From Gammaproteobacteria bacterium (lineage in GTDB: Bacteria > Pseudomonadota > Gammaproteobacteria > Pseudomonadales > Azotimanducaceae), in NCBI GenBank assembly GCA_028821125.1, contig JAPPHD010000191.1:1-64000 (forward strand): a stretch of DNA of 64,000 nt, written 5' to 3'. The notes beneath the pieces are model-generated. The model did not search any database. It had not been told where the DNA came from and saw only the letters and a program-made list of their open reading frames with translations. Made by a program: the position numbers and the translations under genes. How positions within the stretch are numbered: position 1 is the first letter of the stretch; each line of letters starts with the position of its first letter. Below, piece after piece: positions 34,974-45,132 of this stretch.

Positions 34974-36188
34974 ATGGAACCTGAACCAATCCAGGAATTA
35001 ACTCCCGAACAGTTCGCGGAGTCTCACTCGATACTTGCCCGCCCGACCGCGACGGGTGCGCAGATACTGGTGTTGAGGGAAGGCTTTGACGACACCGCCG
35101 CACTTGTGAACAGCGTATGCGCCGAGTATGGGGAGTACCGGGTCGCATCCGTTGAACCCGGCGCCGAATTGCCCCCGGACATCGGTCCCGTGTACGACGA
35201 GTTGGCCATAGCGGTGATAGACCATCCGGAACCGGGCGTTTCGGTCACCATAGCGGCCACGCTTGCGGCGCTTGACGAGGTCGAGGATCACCTGCCCGAA
35301 TTCTACGCGTTCGCCGACCAGGCAACCGGATACGTGAATGGTGCTGACACCTGGGGCCGCAAGGCAACGGGCGCCTCGACCTCTACTTACACCGGCGCCG
35401 GAATCCGCGTTGCAGTGCTCGACACCGGCATCGACCTGAAACATCCCGAGGTTTCGTCAAAGGTGGTTGCTTCGGCATCGTTCGTACCCGGGGAAGCTGT
35501 ACAGGACCGGCACGGCCACGGCACCCACTGCGCAGGAACGATTGCCGGCGAGCCGGGCATTACCGGCATTCCGGAATATGGCGTGGCGCCAGGTGTCGAC
35601 CTGCTGGTTGCAAAAGTGCTGTCGAACAGCGGTTCCGGCAGGCAGCGTGACATCGTCGACGGGATGCGTTGGGCAGTCAGCGAGGGCGCCAACGTGATTT
35701 CAATGTCACTCGGCCAGCCGGTGCCGGTGGGTGCGCCCCACAACCCCCTCTATGAGCGAATGGCGGCCTATGCGCTGGGCAAAGATTGTCTGGTGGTCGC
35801 GGCGTCCGGCAACGACAGCGCCCGGAGGTTCGGTTACGTGGCTCCGGCACGCGCTCCCGCAGACTCTCCTAGCGCCATGGCGGTAGCGGCGGTCGACCAA
35901 ACACTTACGGTTGCGGATTTTTCCAATGGCGGCATCAACCCCGGCGGCGGTGAACTGGACCTGGCCGCACCAGGCGTGCATGTTCTTTCGATCTGGCCAT
36001 TGCCACGCCGGCATCGATCGATCTCCGGAACAAGCATGGCCTGCCCCCACGTCAGCGGGGTTGCCGCTCTTTCGATGGAGGCAACCGGTGATAGCGGCGC
36101 AGCACTTCGGACGCGGTTGAATTCCAATGTGAGGGCACTCCCGGCACCGGCCAGCGACGTGGGTAACGGGCTGGTGCAAGCGCCATAG
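34974..36188 (+). CDS. Subtilisin-like S8 serine peptidase
   Basis: RVAVLDTGIDLKHPEV; HGHGTHCAGTIAG; VVAASGN; SISGTSMACPHVSGVAAL. Confidence 0.92.
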   Translation: MEPEPIQELTPEQFAESHSILARPTATGAQILVLREGFDDTAALVNSVCAEYGEYRVASVEPGAELPPDIGPVYDELAIAVIDHPEPGVSVTIAATLAALDEVEDHLPEFYAFADQATGYVNGADTWGRKATGASTSTYTGAGIRVAVLDTGIDLKHPEVSSKVVASASFVPGEAVQDRHGHGTHCAGTIAGEPGITGIPEYGVAPGVDLLVAKVLSNSGSGRQRDIVDGMRWAVSEGANVISMSLGQPVPVGAPHNPLYERMAAYALGKDCLVVAASGNDSARRFGYVAPARAPADSPSAMAVAAVDQTLTVADFSNGGINPGGGELDLAAPGVHVLSIWPLPRRHRSISGTSMACPHVSGVAALSMEATGDSGAALRTRLNSNVRALPAPASDVGNGLVQAP

Positions 36189-36291
36189 AATCGCATCTGT
36201 CGGGCTGTTGACGAGCGGCCGTTCAAGCCGATATCGTCGTAAAATCAGCCAATAGCGGTTGTTCTACCCGATGATGAGGGAGGCAACACAG

Positions 36292-36531
36292 ATGAGCAAA
36301 CGGACATTCGTCGTCCTCGCGGAAGATGATCCGGAGATTTTCGATTCACTTTGCGAACGTATCGAGGATCACGGATTCGAGATTGAGACAACCGTAGAGG
36401 CCGTGGGCATGTTGGTCGGCTCCATGGAGATTGGGCAGGTGGACGAGATCAGACACCTCAGCGGCGTTGCAAGCGTTACCGAGGAAATGACCGCCCACAT
36501 TCCCGCCCCGGATAGCGACGGCCCGTTCTAA
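36292..36531 (+). CDS. Standalone peptidase-inhibitor-I9-like small protein
   Basis: MSKRTFVVLAEDDPEIFDSLCERIEDHGFEIETTVEAVGMLVGSMEIGQVDEIRHLSGVASVTEE. Confidence 0.6.
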   Translation: MSKRTFVVLAEDDPEIFDSLCERIEDHGFEIETTVEAVGMLVGSMEIGQVDEIRHLSGVASVTEEMTAHIPAPDSDGPF

Positions 36532-36633
36532 CCCGACAGGATGAGACACTCCGGGCACCTGGGAAAACCGCACGGCGGTTCCTTGGGGCGAGCCTGACGG
36601 GCTGCCCGCTTTGCGCTTCAACATTCAACGTTG

Positions 36634-37923
36634 TCATTCCAGTTTGGACGGCCCCTGCCGTTTCAATTCAACACCGAATCCCCGGCCCACGTCGATGGCA
36701 CCATCGCCGAATTTCTTCCTTACAGCATCCATCACGGTTTCGATCATGCGGTCACCCGACCCGGCGTCACCGAACAGATCATCCTGAACGGTTTCTTCCG
36801 CCGCCGCCAGGCGCTGCGCCGCGACGCCGATCAGCCGGAAAGTCCGCCCGTCGGTCTGCCCGGCGAGCAACGGTTCGGCCGCATTGAAAAGGCCCTCCGC
36901 GGATTGGGTCGATCGCCGCAGCCGAACGTTCCGGGTGACGATGCGGAAATCCGCGGTCTTCAGCTTCAGCGCAACGCCCTCCCCCGCCACGCCCGCCTTT
37001 TTCATACGACGCGCCACCGTTTCGCAAAGACGCCACAGGATTGGCCTCAACTCGCTGAAGTTCGACAAGTCGCGGTCAAGGGTTATCTCTGAAGACAGGC
37101 TCTTGGCATCACCCCCGGGTTCGACAGCACGGCCGTCCTCACCGCGGGAACACATCGACAGCCGGCGGCCGATCTTTCCGTAACGGGCAACAAGCTCGGC
37201 TTCGTCGATCTGCGCCAGTTCACCGATGGTCGTGATGCCATCGCGGGCGAGCCGTTCAACCATGGCCTTGCCGACGCCCCACAGCAGACCTACCGGCCTT
37301 TTCGCCAGAAACGAACGGGCCTCGGCCCGGCCGATCACGCTGAAGCCGCGGGGCTTGTCCAGGTCCGAGGCGATCTTGGCAAGGAACTTGTTGTAGCTGA
37401 GCCCGATGGAAACCGTAATGGAAAGTTCGTCCTCGATTCTGCGCGCGAGCCCGGCCAGGGTCTCCGCCGCGCTCGCGCGATGCAGCGACCTCGTGCCGGA
37501 CAGGTCCATGAACGCCTCGTCGATGGAAAGTGGCTCCACCAGAGGCGTCAGATTCAGCATCATCGCGCGAACCTCCCGGCCTACCGCCACATATTTCTTC
37601 ATGTCCGGCTTGATGAGAGTGGCATGGGGGCACGCCCGCAACGCCTGAAACATCGGCATGGCCGAGTGCACGCCATAGGTGCGGGCTATGTAACAGCAGG
37701 CCGCCACAACGCCCCGGTGGCGGCCGCCCACGATTACCGGCACGTCGCGCAGTTCCGGCCGGTCGCGTTTTTCTATCGCGGCGTAGAAGGCGTCGCAGTC
37801 GAGATGGGCGATTTCCAGGTCGTGCAATTCCTCGTGCCGCGCCATACGGCCGGCGCCGCAGGCCGGGCAGGTTTCTGCATCAGGGGGCGGCCGGTGGCCG
37901 CATTCTCGGCACAGGGTTTGCAC
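36634..37923 (-). CDS. dinB: DNA polymerase IV with N-terminal zinc ribbon
   Basis: IAHLDCDAFYAAIEKRDRPELRDVPVIVGG; EPLSIDEAFMDLSGT; SIGLSYNKFLAKIASDLDKP. Confidence 0.95.
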   Translation of the reverse strand: MQTLCRECGHRPPPDAETCPACGAGRMARHEELHDLEIAHLDCDAFYAAIEKRDRPELRDVPVIVGGRHRGVVAACCYIARTYGVHSAMPMFQALRACPHATLIKPDMKKYVAVGREVRAMMLNLTPLVEPLSIDEAFMDLSGTRSLHRASAAETLAGLARRIEDELSITVSIGLSYNKFLAKIASDLDKPRGFSVIGRAEARSFLAKRPVGLLWGVGKAMVERLARDGITTIGELAQIDEAELVARYGKIGRRLSMCSRGEDGRAVEPGGDAKSLSSEITLDRDLSNFSELRPILWRLCETVARRMKKAGVAGEGVALKLKTADFRIVTRNVRLRRSTQSAEGLFNAAEPLLAGQTDGRTFRLIGVAAQRLAAAEETVQDDLFGDAGSGDRMIETVMDAVRKKFGDGAIDVGRGFGVELKRQGPSKLE

Positions 37924-38039
37924 AACGGAGGCATCATGCCAGATCGGAAGAACCGATACGCTGGTCTCCTCTCCTGCGCACTTCGGGCACGGCGTCGGGG
38001 TAGTGCTTGCCGATTACGTCGGGACGAACTGCCGCCGGC

Positions 38040-39716
38040 TCAGGTTGCGAAGAACGCCAGCACTGCGTCGACCAACTTGTCCCGGTCGCCTTGCGGCAGG
38101 TCGGCGACCTTGCAATTGGGAATACTCAACGCTGCTGCGCGGCGGCTCGCCCGCGACGACGGGCTTCCCAGCAGGATCGGGCACCAGACACCGGGCAGCC
38201 TCTGTTCCACCGGATATTCGAAGTGTGCTGCGAAGATGGCGCTGTAGCGATCCTTGCACTTGAGCAGGTCGAGCGTGCGCTGATGGACGACGTCAGGGCC
38301 GATGTCCGGCTCACGAGACCGAATGATGTTCGGGATTCTTTTCTCGAACCAGGGTGTGTAGAACTCCTGGTCGCGGATGAAATTCCAGGCCTGGATCAGA
38401 TGACCTCCAAATTCGTCAATAACGATCTCGGGTGCAAACCGCTCCAGATAAACCTGCCTGGTCGCGTCATCCAGGTAGATCAGGTTCGGGATCGCCAGAT
38501 GCTTGACCAGATCGGGTTGCCGGAAGGCGAGTTCGACGCCCACGGTTCCGCCTCCCCAATCACCGAAGAAATCGACTTTCGAGTAGCCCAGTTGCCGAAT
38601 CGCCTGGGCCAGGAATTCCGCCTGGCGCTCCACAAGCGGCTCGTCGTTTTCGATCAGGGCTTCGGACTCGCCGTTGCCGGGCAGATCGATTGCGACGACC
38701 GGACGGCGGCCGATGCAGCGCCGCATCAGAGGTTCGCACTGAAAGCTCGAGCCTGTCGATGCGTGCTGGAACACGATCGGCCGCCCGCCCGCATCGGTAT
38801 TGCGGCGTGCGTACAGATACCCGCCATCCACCGGGATCATCTCGGCCCGGATGCGCTCCTTGATCGCGCGGGTCGCTGCGACCGGCGGCGCCCTGTGCCC
38901 CGGATTGTCCCGCAGCAACCGCTCCAACAGGTCTTCGCTGTCCGCGTGGGTTTCGGGCTCGTGCACCTGCACGGACGGCGCTGGAGTGGGCATGCGCGCC
39001 ATGCCCGCATGAAGCATGTCTTCCTTCGAGGTCATCACCACCGCCGGCGCACTGGCCTGTTGCACGGCTTCGCCCGCGTTGAACGCGAAAGCGGCACGAT
39101 AGGGAGCGCGGTAGTGATCGCCCGCCCTGAGGATCTCCATCACGCGCCCGTGCAGATACTCGGGATCCGGCATGTCGCATTCCAGGCGCGAGGCAAGATC
39201 GGTACGAAACCAGGGAAAGAACAGGTACTGGCCACGCATGCGCGACCAGATCCAGGTGAGATGACTGCCGCTCCAGTCCACCGGCAGTTTCGCGAAATAG
39301 TTCGCGAGAATGTCATCGATATCGGCCGGTTCCATGTGCAGGTAACCGTTCGTAATCGTCATGACGACGCGGTCCGGGTGACGCCGCGCCAACTCCAGCG
39401 CGCAAAGGCCGCCGGTGTGATATCCATAGACCGGCGCCCGCTCGATGCCCAACTCGTCGAACAGGGCCACGAGAGCGTCGGCGAAGTCGGCCATTGCCGG
39501 CTCCTCGATCGGCAACGGGTCAGACAGGCCGTTGCCGGGCGTGTCCGGCGCGAACACCGTGTGATTCTTCGCCAGGCGCCGGATCAGCGGCACGTATTCG
39601 GTGGACGAGTTGGGCGATTGATGCAGCAGGAACACCGCAGGGCCATCGCCGGCCCGGCGGTAGTGAACCTGGCGTTGGCCGACGGTAGCGAAGTGGCGTG
39701 AGATCGGGAAGTTCAT
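38040..39716 (-). CDS. Tandem two-domain alpha/beta hydrolase
   Basis: Domain 1 VFLLHQSPNSS...PVYGYHTGGLCALELA; domain 2 PIVFQHASTGSSFQ...DLPGNGES...VDFFGDWGGGTVGVELA. Confidence 0.82.
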   Translation of the reverse strand: MNFPISRHFATVGQRQVHYRRAGDGPAVFLLHQSPNSSTEYVPLIRRLAKNHTVFAPDTPGNGLSDPLPIEEPAMADFADALVALFDELGIERAPVYGYHTGGLCALELARRHPDRVVMTITNGYLHMEPADIDDILANYFAKLPVDWSGSHLTWIWSRMRGQYLFFPWFRTDLASRLECDMPDPEYLHGRVMEILRAGDHYRAPYRAAFAFNAGEAVQQASAPAVVMTSKEDMLHAGMARMPTPAPSVQVHEPETHADSEDLLERLLRDNPGHRAPPVAATRAIKERIRAEMIPVDGGYLYARRNTDAGGRPIVFQHASTGSSFQCEPLMRRCIGRRPVVAIDLPGNGESEALIENDEPLVERQAEFLAQAIRQLGYSKVDFFGDWGGGTVGVELAFRQPDLVKHLAIPNLIYLDDATRQVYLERFAPEIVIDEFGGHLIQAWNFIRDQEFYTPWFEKRIPNIIRSREPDIGPDVVHQRTLDLLKCKDRYSAIFAAHFEYPVEQRLPGVWCPILLGSPSSRASRRAAALSIPNCKVADLPQGDRDKLVDAVLAFFAT

Positions 39717-39836
39717 CGATGGCCGATTCGCGTTACACGATGTTCATGGTAACGGTCAGAGCAGATCCGATGCTTCCCGATCCGGAACCGCTGGAAATCC
39801 GCGAAGGACCCCGATTGGCCGACAAGCGGTGACTGG

Positions 39837-41045
39837 TCAGATGATGCCCGCATCGCGCAGGGCGCTCACCTTCTCCTCGCTGTAGTTCAGCAACCCGCGA
39901 TAGACGTCCTCGTTGTGCTCGCCCAGCTCGGCGCCGCACCAGCGCACCGAGCCGGGCGTGGAGGAGAGCTTCGGGCAGACATTCTGCATGGCCAGCTCCC
40001 CGAAGCTTGGATGTGCGACCTTGATGATCGCTTCGCGCGCCTTGAAGTGGGCGTCTTGGAGCATGTCCGGCGCCGTGTAGATTTTTCCATTCGGTACCCC
40101 GTGCCGGTTGAGCAGCTCGCCGAGTGCATCCGATGAGAGCGTGGCCGTCCAGCCCCCGATCAGGTCGTCAAGCTCCGTCTGGTGTCTGCCCCTGGAGTTG
40201 TGATCCATGTAGCGTGTATCCGCTGCAAGTTCGGGGCGTTCCATGGCCTCGGCCAGGCGAGCGAAGACGGTATCCTGGTTGGCGGCGATGAGATGCTCGC
40301 CGTCGCTGGTGGGATAGACGTTGGAAGGCGCGACATTGGGCAGAATCGCCCCCGTCCGCTCGCGGATGAAACCCGTTTGATCGAACTCCGTAATCAGCGA
40401 TTCCATGACGTTGAGTACGGCTTCATAGAGGGCGGAGTCAACCACCTGTCCCCGGCCCGTCGATTGCCGTGCATGCAACGCGCACAGTGCGCCCACGCAG
40501 GAGAAACTCGCGGTGAGCGTGTCGCCGATGCTGATGCCCATGCGGCTCGGCGGCCGGTCCGGGCTGCCGACGACGTAACGCAGCCCGCCCATGGCTTCGC
40601 CGATCGCTCCGTAGCCGGCCCGGTACGCATACGGGCCGGTCTGGCCAAAACCCGTTGCCCTTATGAGAATCAGGCCGGGATTGACTTCCTTCAGCACCTC
40701 GTAGCCGAGGTTCCATTTCTCCAGCGTTCCGGGGCGGAAGTTCTCGATGAGGAAGTCGGATTGTGCAACCAGGTCCTTGATGATCTCCTGGCCCGCCGTC
40801 TCACGCGCATTGACGGTTATGCATTTCTTGTTGCGCGCCACCACCGGCCACCAGAGCGACTCACCGCCCGATTTCTCGCGCCCCCACTCGCGCATCGGGT
40901 CGCCGCGTCCGGGCTGTTCGATCTTGATAACCTCGGCGCCGAAGTCGCCGAGAAGCTGGCCGCAGAAAGGGCCCGCGATCAACTGACCCATCTCGAGGGC
41001 GCGCAACCCGTCGAGCGGGCCGGTATTGTCGGGTGGAGGCGCCAT
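39837..41045 (-). CDS. CaiB/BaiF-family CoA transferase
   Basis: LDGLRALEMGQLIAGPFCGQLLGDFGAEVIKIEQPGRGDPMREWG; RNKKCITVNARE. Confidence 0.93.
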   Translation of the reverse strand: MAPPPDNTGPLDGLRALEMGQLIAGPFCGQLLGDFGAEVIKIEQPGRGDPMREWGREKSGGESLWWPVVARNKKCITVNARETAGQEIIKDLVAQSDFLIENFRPGTLEKWNLGYEVLKEVNPGLILIRATGFGQTGPYAYRAGYGAIGEAMGGLRYVVGSPDRPPSRMGISIGDTLTASFSCVGALCALHARQSTGRGQVVDSALYEAVLNVMESLITEFDQTGFIRERTGAILPNVAPSNVYPTSDGEHLIAANQDTVFARLAEAMERPELAADTRYMDHNSRGRHQTELDDLIGGWTATLSSDALGELLNRHGVPNGKIYTAPDMLQDAHFKAREAIIKVAHPSFGELAMQNVCPKLSSTPGSVRWCGAELGEHNEDVYRGLLNYSEEKVSALRDAGII

Positions 41046-41121
41046 AGTCCTGATCCTGCTCCTGAGCAGCGTGTTTCGGGATTCCGATTGTATACAACTA
41101 GCGGTTTGGTAGGGACAGGGG

Positions 41122-41754
41122 CTAGAAGCGTTCGCGACAGATTCGATGTGCGGCGCGCAGGTGCGATGCCATGACGTTGCGTGCCCACTCCGGATCCCTC
41201 GCGCGGCAAGCCGCGACGAGTTCCTCGTGATGGCGATTGCTTCGCTTCAGGTCCTCATCGGCGTAATGCTTGAGTGTCTGCACCATTATCGGCGTGTAGA
41301 GCAGCGCGGGCACCAGGATGAGCAGCCTTTCGCTCTGTGCCGCGTCCAGCAACGTACGGTGAAAGCGATTGTTTGCCTCGAGGACGGCATCGTAGTCCAT
41401 GGGCGCCTGCAAGCTCCGGTCGATGTCGCTCACACATTGTTCGAGGCAGGCGATCTGTTCTTCGTCAATGCGTACCGCGGCCCGCTCTGCCGCATACCCC
41501 TCGAGAAGCACACGCAGGTTGAATATGTCGTCCACGGCGTCTGCGGACCAGTTGGCGACGTAGGCGCCCCGGTTGGGCAGGAACGTCACCATGTGCTCCG
41601 ACTCGAGCCGGCGCAGCGCTTCGCGGACCGGCGTGCGGCTTACCCCCGTCACTTCGGCGATCTTTTGCTCCGGGAGGTGATCGCCCGAGGCGAAACGCCC
41701 GGTCAGGATTTCGTCCCGGATGAGTTCATAGGCTCTCTCGTTAGCATTGCTCAT
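41122..41754 (-). CDS. GntR-family (FadR/FCD) transcriptional regulator
   Basis: AYELIRDEILTGRFASGDHLPEQKIAEVTGVSRTPVREALRRLESEHMV. Confidence 0.93.
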   Translation of the reverse strand: MSNANERAYELIRDEILTGRFASGDHLPEQKIAEVTGVSRTPVREALRRLESEHMVTFLPNRGAYVANWSADAVDDIFNLRVLLEGYAAERAAVRIDEEQIACLEQCVSDIDRSLQAPMDYDAVLEANNRFHRTLLDAAQSERLLILVPALLYTPIMVQTLKHYADEDLKRSNRHHEELVAACRARDPEWARNVMASHLRAAHRICRERF

Positions 41755-41964
41755 GAGCTTTTTCGCCTGTTACAAGCCCGCTGTTGTATACAAACCTGCC
41801 GAATCCCTGGCCGGGTCGGATGGAACATCCAAAGTTACTCCGAGATGGTAAAACAAATTGTTTCATCATTGCGGCACTCAAACTTTCAGCCGCGGATGCC
41901 GGGAAGGGTGCACCGCTACTTCCACCGCCACGTCGGGCGCGGGGTCGGAAGCAACGCTTGCCGA

Positions 41965-42987
41965 TTATTTCGGGATGAACTTCTGCACCTGACCGGTCAG
42001 TTGCGCCTGGAATACACCTCCGGATCGGGAAACGGTAACCCCGTGGCCTCCGGTTTCCACAGCCAGCCTTGTAACGACCGCGCCGTCGAGATCGCGCAGA
42101 ACGCCGCCGGTCCAGATTTTCCGGTCACGGGTCATGAACAGGGCAGAGACGGGACCCACCGCCGGCCACTGGGCCAGAAACGCGCCATTGGCATCGAATA
42201 CCTGGATCCTCCGGTTATCCCGGTCTGTCACGTACACGCGCCCCCGGGCATCGATCACCAGGTTGTGGGGGAGCCCGAACTCTCCCGGACCCGTTCCCCG
42301 GGAACCCCACTCCAGCAGGTAGTCCCCATCGCCCGAAAACTTGACGATCCGGGCATTCCCGTAGCCGTCGCTGACGTAGATCTCGCCGCCGGGCGCAAAG
42401 GCGACGTCGGTAGGAAGATTGAATCGGGCCCGTCCCGTTCCCGAAACGCCCTTTTCGCCGAGCCGCATAAGCACGCGGCCCTCTTCGTTCATTTTGTAGA
42501 CGACATGACCGCCCGCATCCACCACCCAGATGTGACCCCGCGGGCCAACCCGAATCGAGTGGGCGCCGCACGAATGGCAGCCGGCCGGCCCGTATACGGC
42601 CGCGTAACCGGACGCCCCGGAAGCACGATGTTCCGGCGCGACCAGCGTCACCTTGCCCTCGCTAATCAGGCCGTTGCCCCAGGCTCGCTGAAAGTTGCCC
42701 GCGGGGTCGAATTCCATGATGGGGTCGGCGCCCCGGTGCAGCAGGAGAATGTTGCCGCCGGCGGTGGTCGCAACGCCAACGACTTCACCCCAGTGCCAGC
42801 GTGAGGGCGAGCCGACCGCGGTCCGCGCCGGTTCCGGCCAGGCCACCTCGTCATACGCCTGCCGACAATGCCCGGATACTGCGCCAACCAGCAGAAATGC
42901 AGGTAGAACCAGGCGGGCAAACGCCGCTCTTCCGCAGCGCCGGAGGGCATCCGGAAAACGACGCCACTCCAATGGCTCAATCCTCAA
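41965..42987 (-). CDS. NHL-repeat / beta-propeller secreted protein (start uncertain)
   Basis: FNLPTDVAFAPGGEIYVSDGYGNARIVKFSGDGDYLLEWGSRGTGPGEFGLPHNLVIDARGRVYVTDRDNRRIQVFDANG; N-terminal hydrophobic segment. Confidence 0.82.
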   Translation of the reverse strand: MRIEPLEWRRFPDALRRCGRAAFARLVLPAFLLVGAVSGHCRQAYDEVAWPEPARTAVGSPSRWHWGEVVGVATTAGGNILLLHRGADPIMEFDPAGNFQRAWGNGLISEGKVTLVAPEHRASGASGYAAVYGPAGCHSCGAHSIRVGPRGHIWVVDAGGHVVYKMNEEGRVLMRLGEKGVSGTGRARFNLPTDVAFAPGGEIYVSDGYGNARIVKFSGDGDYLLEWGSRGTGPGEFGLPHNLVIDARGRVYVTDRDNRRIQVFDANGAFLAQWPAVGPVSALFMTRDRKIWTGGVLRDLDGAVVTRLAVETGGHGVTVSRSGGVFQAQLTGQVQKFIPK

Positions 42988-44836
42988 ACAACTGCACCCA
43001 ACGCCCATCGAACCCACCCTTTTGCTGCGCATACCAATCCAGCGCCAGCCACCGCCCGTACTGAAACTCCTCCGGCCCCCGCTGCCCGATATGCGCGAAG
43101 TAATCGTGCTGCCACCAGTAAGACCGATGCGAGTCCAGCCGCCCACTGGCGCTCCCCCGCGTGCCGCCCTGGTACGCCAGCGTGTTCCCCGTATACGCCT
43201 TCAGCTTCATGCTCCGGTGCCCGCCCCAGTCATAGGCCCCCCAGAACCACCCCTTGTACGGATACCCCTCCCGGTTTTCCCCTGGATCTTCGTCATCGAT
43301 GGCGAAGTAGTAAAAGTCGTGCCACCCCGCCTCCTGTTCCACGGCGCCGCTCTCATCCCGAATGGGCGATTCCAGGAGTATCGTATGGAAGGGCGGCTTC
43401 CAGTGCTTCTCATATCCCCCGGCGGCCGTGTGGGTCGGAAGGATGTCGGCAAGGTCCTGCAGCTCGTAGGTCACCCGCGGCACCTCATCCCACCGCACCT
43501 TCTCCCGCACGCCGGCGGTAAGCGCGCGCGCGTTGTCCCCGCCGATCGCCTTTGCCCCCCAATAGTCCACCGCCGACGACGAACAGTCGCACACGAACAC
43601 ATAGTTCACGTTCTTCTTCTCGCCGATGTCGATCACCTCGACCTCGGCATCCTCCGACGCCTCCACGTTCGAGGACAGGGTCGGCCACCCGTCCTCGACG
43701 AACCGCAACTCCGCCCGATTGGTCTCGAACACGCTGCCCGACCATTGCGCCTGCCACACCAGCACGTGCCTGCCGGTCTGGGTCTCCATGAAGTTGAGGT
43801 CCGGGTCCGGATTCCTTCTCGCCTTGTGGGTGCCGTGGTTGGTGACGACAACGTAGGTGAGTTGCTCGCTGCCCTGCCCGGGCGTGCCGTAAACATCGTC
43901 GATCCGCACCTCCACCCGCTCCCAGTCGTGAATGGAGCCGATCTGCTTCGCGTGGTACACGTGATACAGCATGATGATCGACTTGGTCTCGTCCGGCTCC
44001 ATGAACTCGATGAGGGCGGTGTAGAGCGTGGGCCGAATCCGCCAGTGTTCCACGTCCCGGTGCCCTTCGACGAACCGGTAGATCTGTTCCCAATGCCTCT
44101 TGTTGTTCGAGAACACGTAGTCCCGGTCGAAGTCGAAGTTGGTGACGAGGTCGAGGCCGCGCTGGTCGTGGCCGTCTTCGTTGGAGCGCTTGAGGATGAT
44201 CGGCGAGTAGTATCGCAGGTATGCCCGGCGCTCGTCGTTCGAGAGCGTCCAGTTCGGCGGCCGCTCAACCATTAGCGTGGCGGACGCGCTCGCCTCGCCG
44301 CCCGGGCCTTGGCAGGTCACGGTTACCGTCCAGTCGCCGAATTCGTCCCTTGTGTACGATCGCGAACCGCTGGTGTCGGTGGTGTCGCTCTCGGGAATGC
44401 CGCTGCAGCTATCGGTGTGACCGGAGTTCCAGGTCAGCGTCACGGTGCCTCCTTGGACGATCGACGGCGGGTCGAACGCCACTTCCACCCAGGGCGCATC
44501 GATGCCGGTGACATCCACCGAAGCGAGCGTTCGGCCGTCGAAGCTGTCTCCGTCCTTGAGTACGAAGGTGTTCGTACCGGCCGCTATGTCGACAGAGGCG
44601 GTGGAACCGATGCCGCACGCAAGACGCTCGCCCGCCTCCGTGAACACGCAGGCGCTGTCCGTATCGCTGCTCGACCAGGTGAGGGTCGAACTGCAGTGCG
44701 AGTCGCCCACCGCGATCACGCACGACTCGGGGGAGGCGGAAAGGGTGCCGGTCGGGTTTGGTGACGATGAACCCCCGCAGGCACCGAGCAGCAGACAGGC
44801 GGCGAACACCAGCGCCAGTTCGAGTGGTCGTTGCAC
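42977..44836 (-). CDS. Predicted lipoprotein of unknown function
   Basis: GTG start at 44836 gives MQRPLELALVFAACLLLGACGG lipobox; two Ig-like segments then a large conserved-looking C-terminal domain. The longer ORF start (44923) overlaps SRP RNA. Confidence 0.7.
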   Translation of the reverse strand: MQRPLELALVFAACLLLGACGGSSSPNPTGTLSASPESCVIAVGDSHCSSTLTWSSSDTDSACVFTEAGERLACGIGSTASVDIAAGTNTFVLKDGDSFDGRTLASVDVTGIDAPWVEVAFDPPSIVQGGTVTLTWNSGHTDSCSGIPESDTTDTSGSRSYTRDEFGDWTVTVTCQGPGGEASASATLMVERPPNWTLSNDERRAYLRYYSPIILKRSNEDGHDQRGLDLVTNFDFDRDYVFSNNKRHWEQIYRFVEGHRDVEHWRIRPTLYTALIEFMEPDETKSIIMLYHVYHAKQIGSIHDWERVEVRIDDVYGTPGQGSEQLTYVVVTNHGTHKARRNPDPDLNFMETQTGRHVLVWQAQWSGSVFETNRAELRFVEDGWPTLSSNVEASEDAEVEVIDIGEKKNVNYVFVCDCSSSAVDYWGAKAIGGDNARALTAGVREKVRWDEVPRVTYELQDLADILPTHTAAGGYEKHWKPPFHTILLESPIRDESGAVEQEAGWHDFYYFAIDDEDPGENREGYPYKGWFWGAYDWGGHRSMKLKAYTGNTLAYQGGTRGSASGRLDSHRSYWWQHDYFAHIGQRGPEEFQYGRWLALDWYAQQKGGFDGRWVQLFED

Positions 44837-44904
44837 TATTGGCGAGTTCCGGACAAAGAGGACTCCACCCTGCCGCGTGTCTGTGAGAAGAGCGGCGACC
44901 CTGA

Positions 44905-44996
<92 letters not shown>

Positions 44997-45132
44997 GCAG
45001 GGTCACCATCGTTCCCGGTAGTCGGAACGCAAATGGTACCGTCAATCGGTTCGCCGGGGCTACTTGCGCGGCTGCGGCGGCCGCATGGTCGTTGAATGGC
45101 GCCTCGACCCCGAGGGAGCGCCGTCATCGGGC

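Noticed and set aside
38007-39701. 564-aa + strand ORF
   Set aside because: Antisense shadow of the tandem alpha/beta hydrolase.
41146-42804. 552-aa + strand ORF
   Set aside because: Antisense to the GntR regulator and beta-propeller genes.
42695-44275. 526-aa + strand ORF
   Set aside because: Antisense to the lipoprotein gene; low-complexity.
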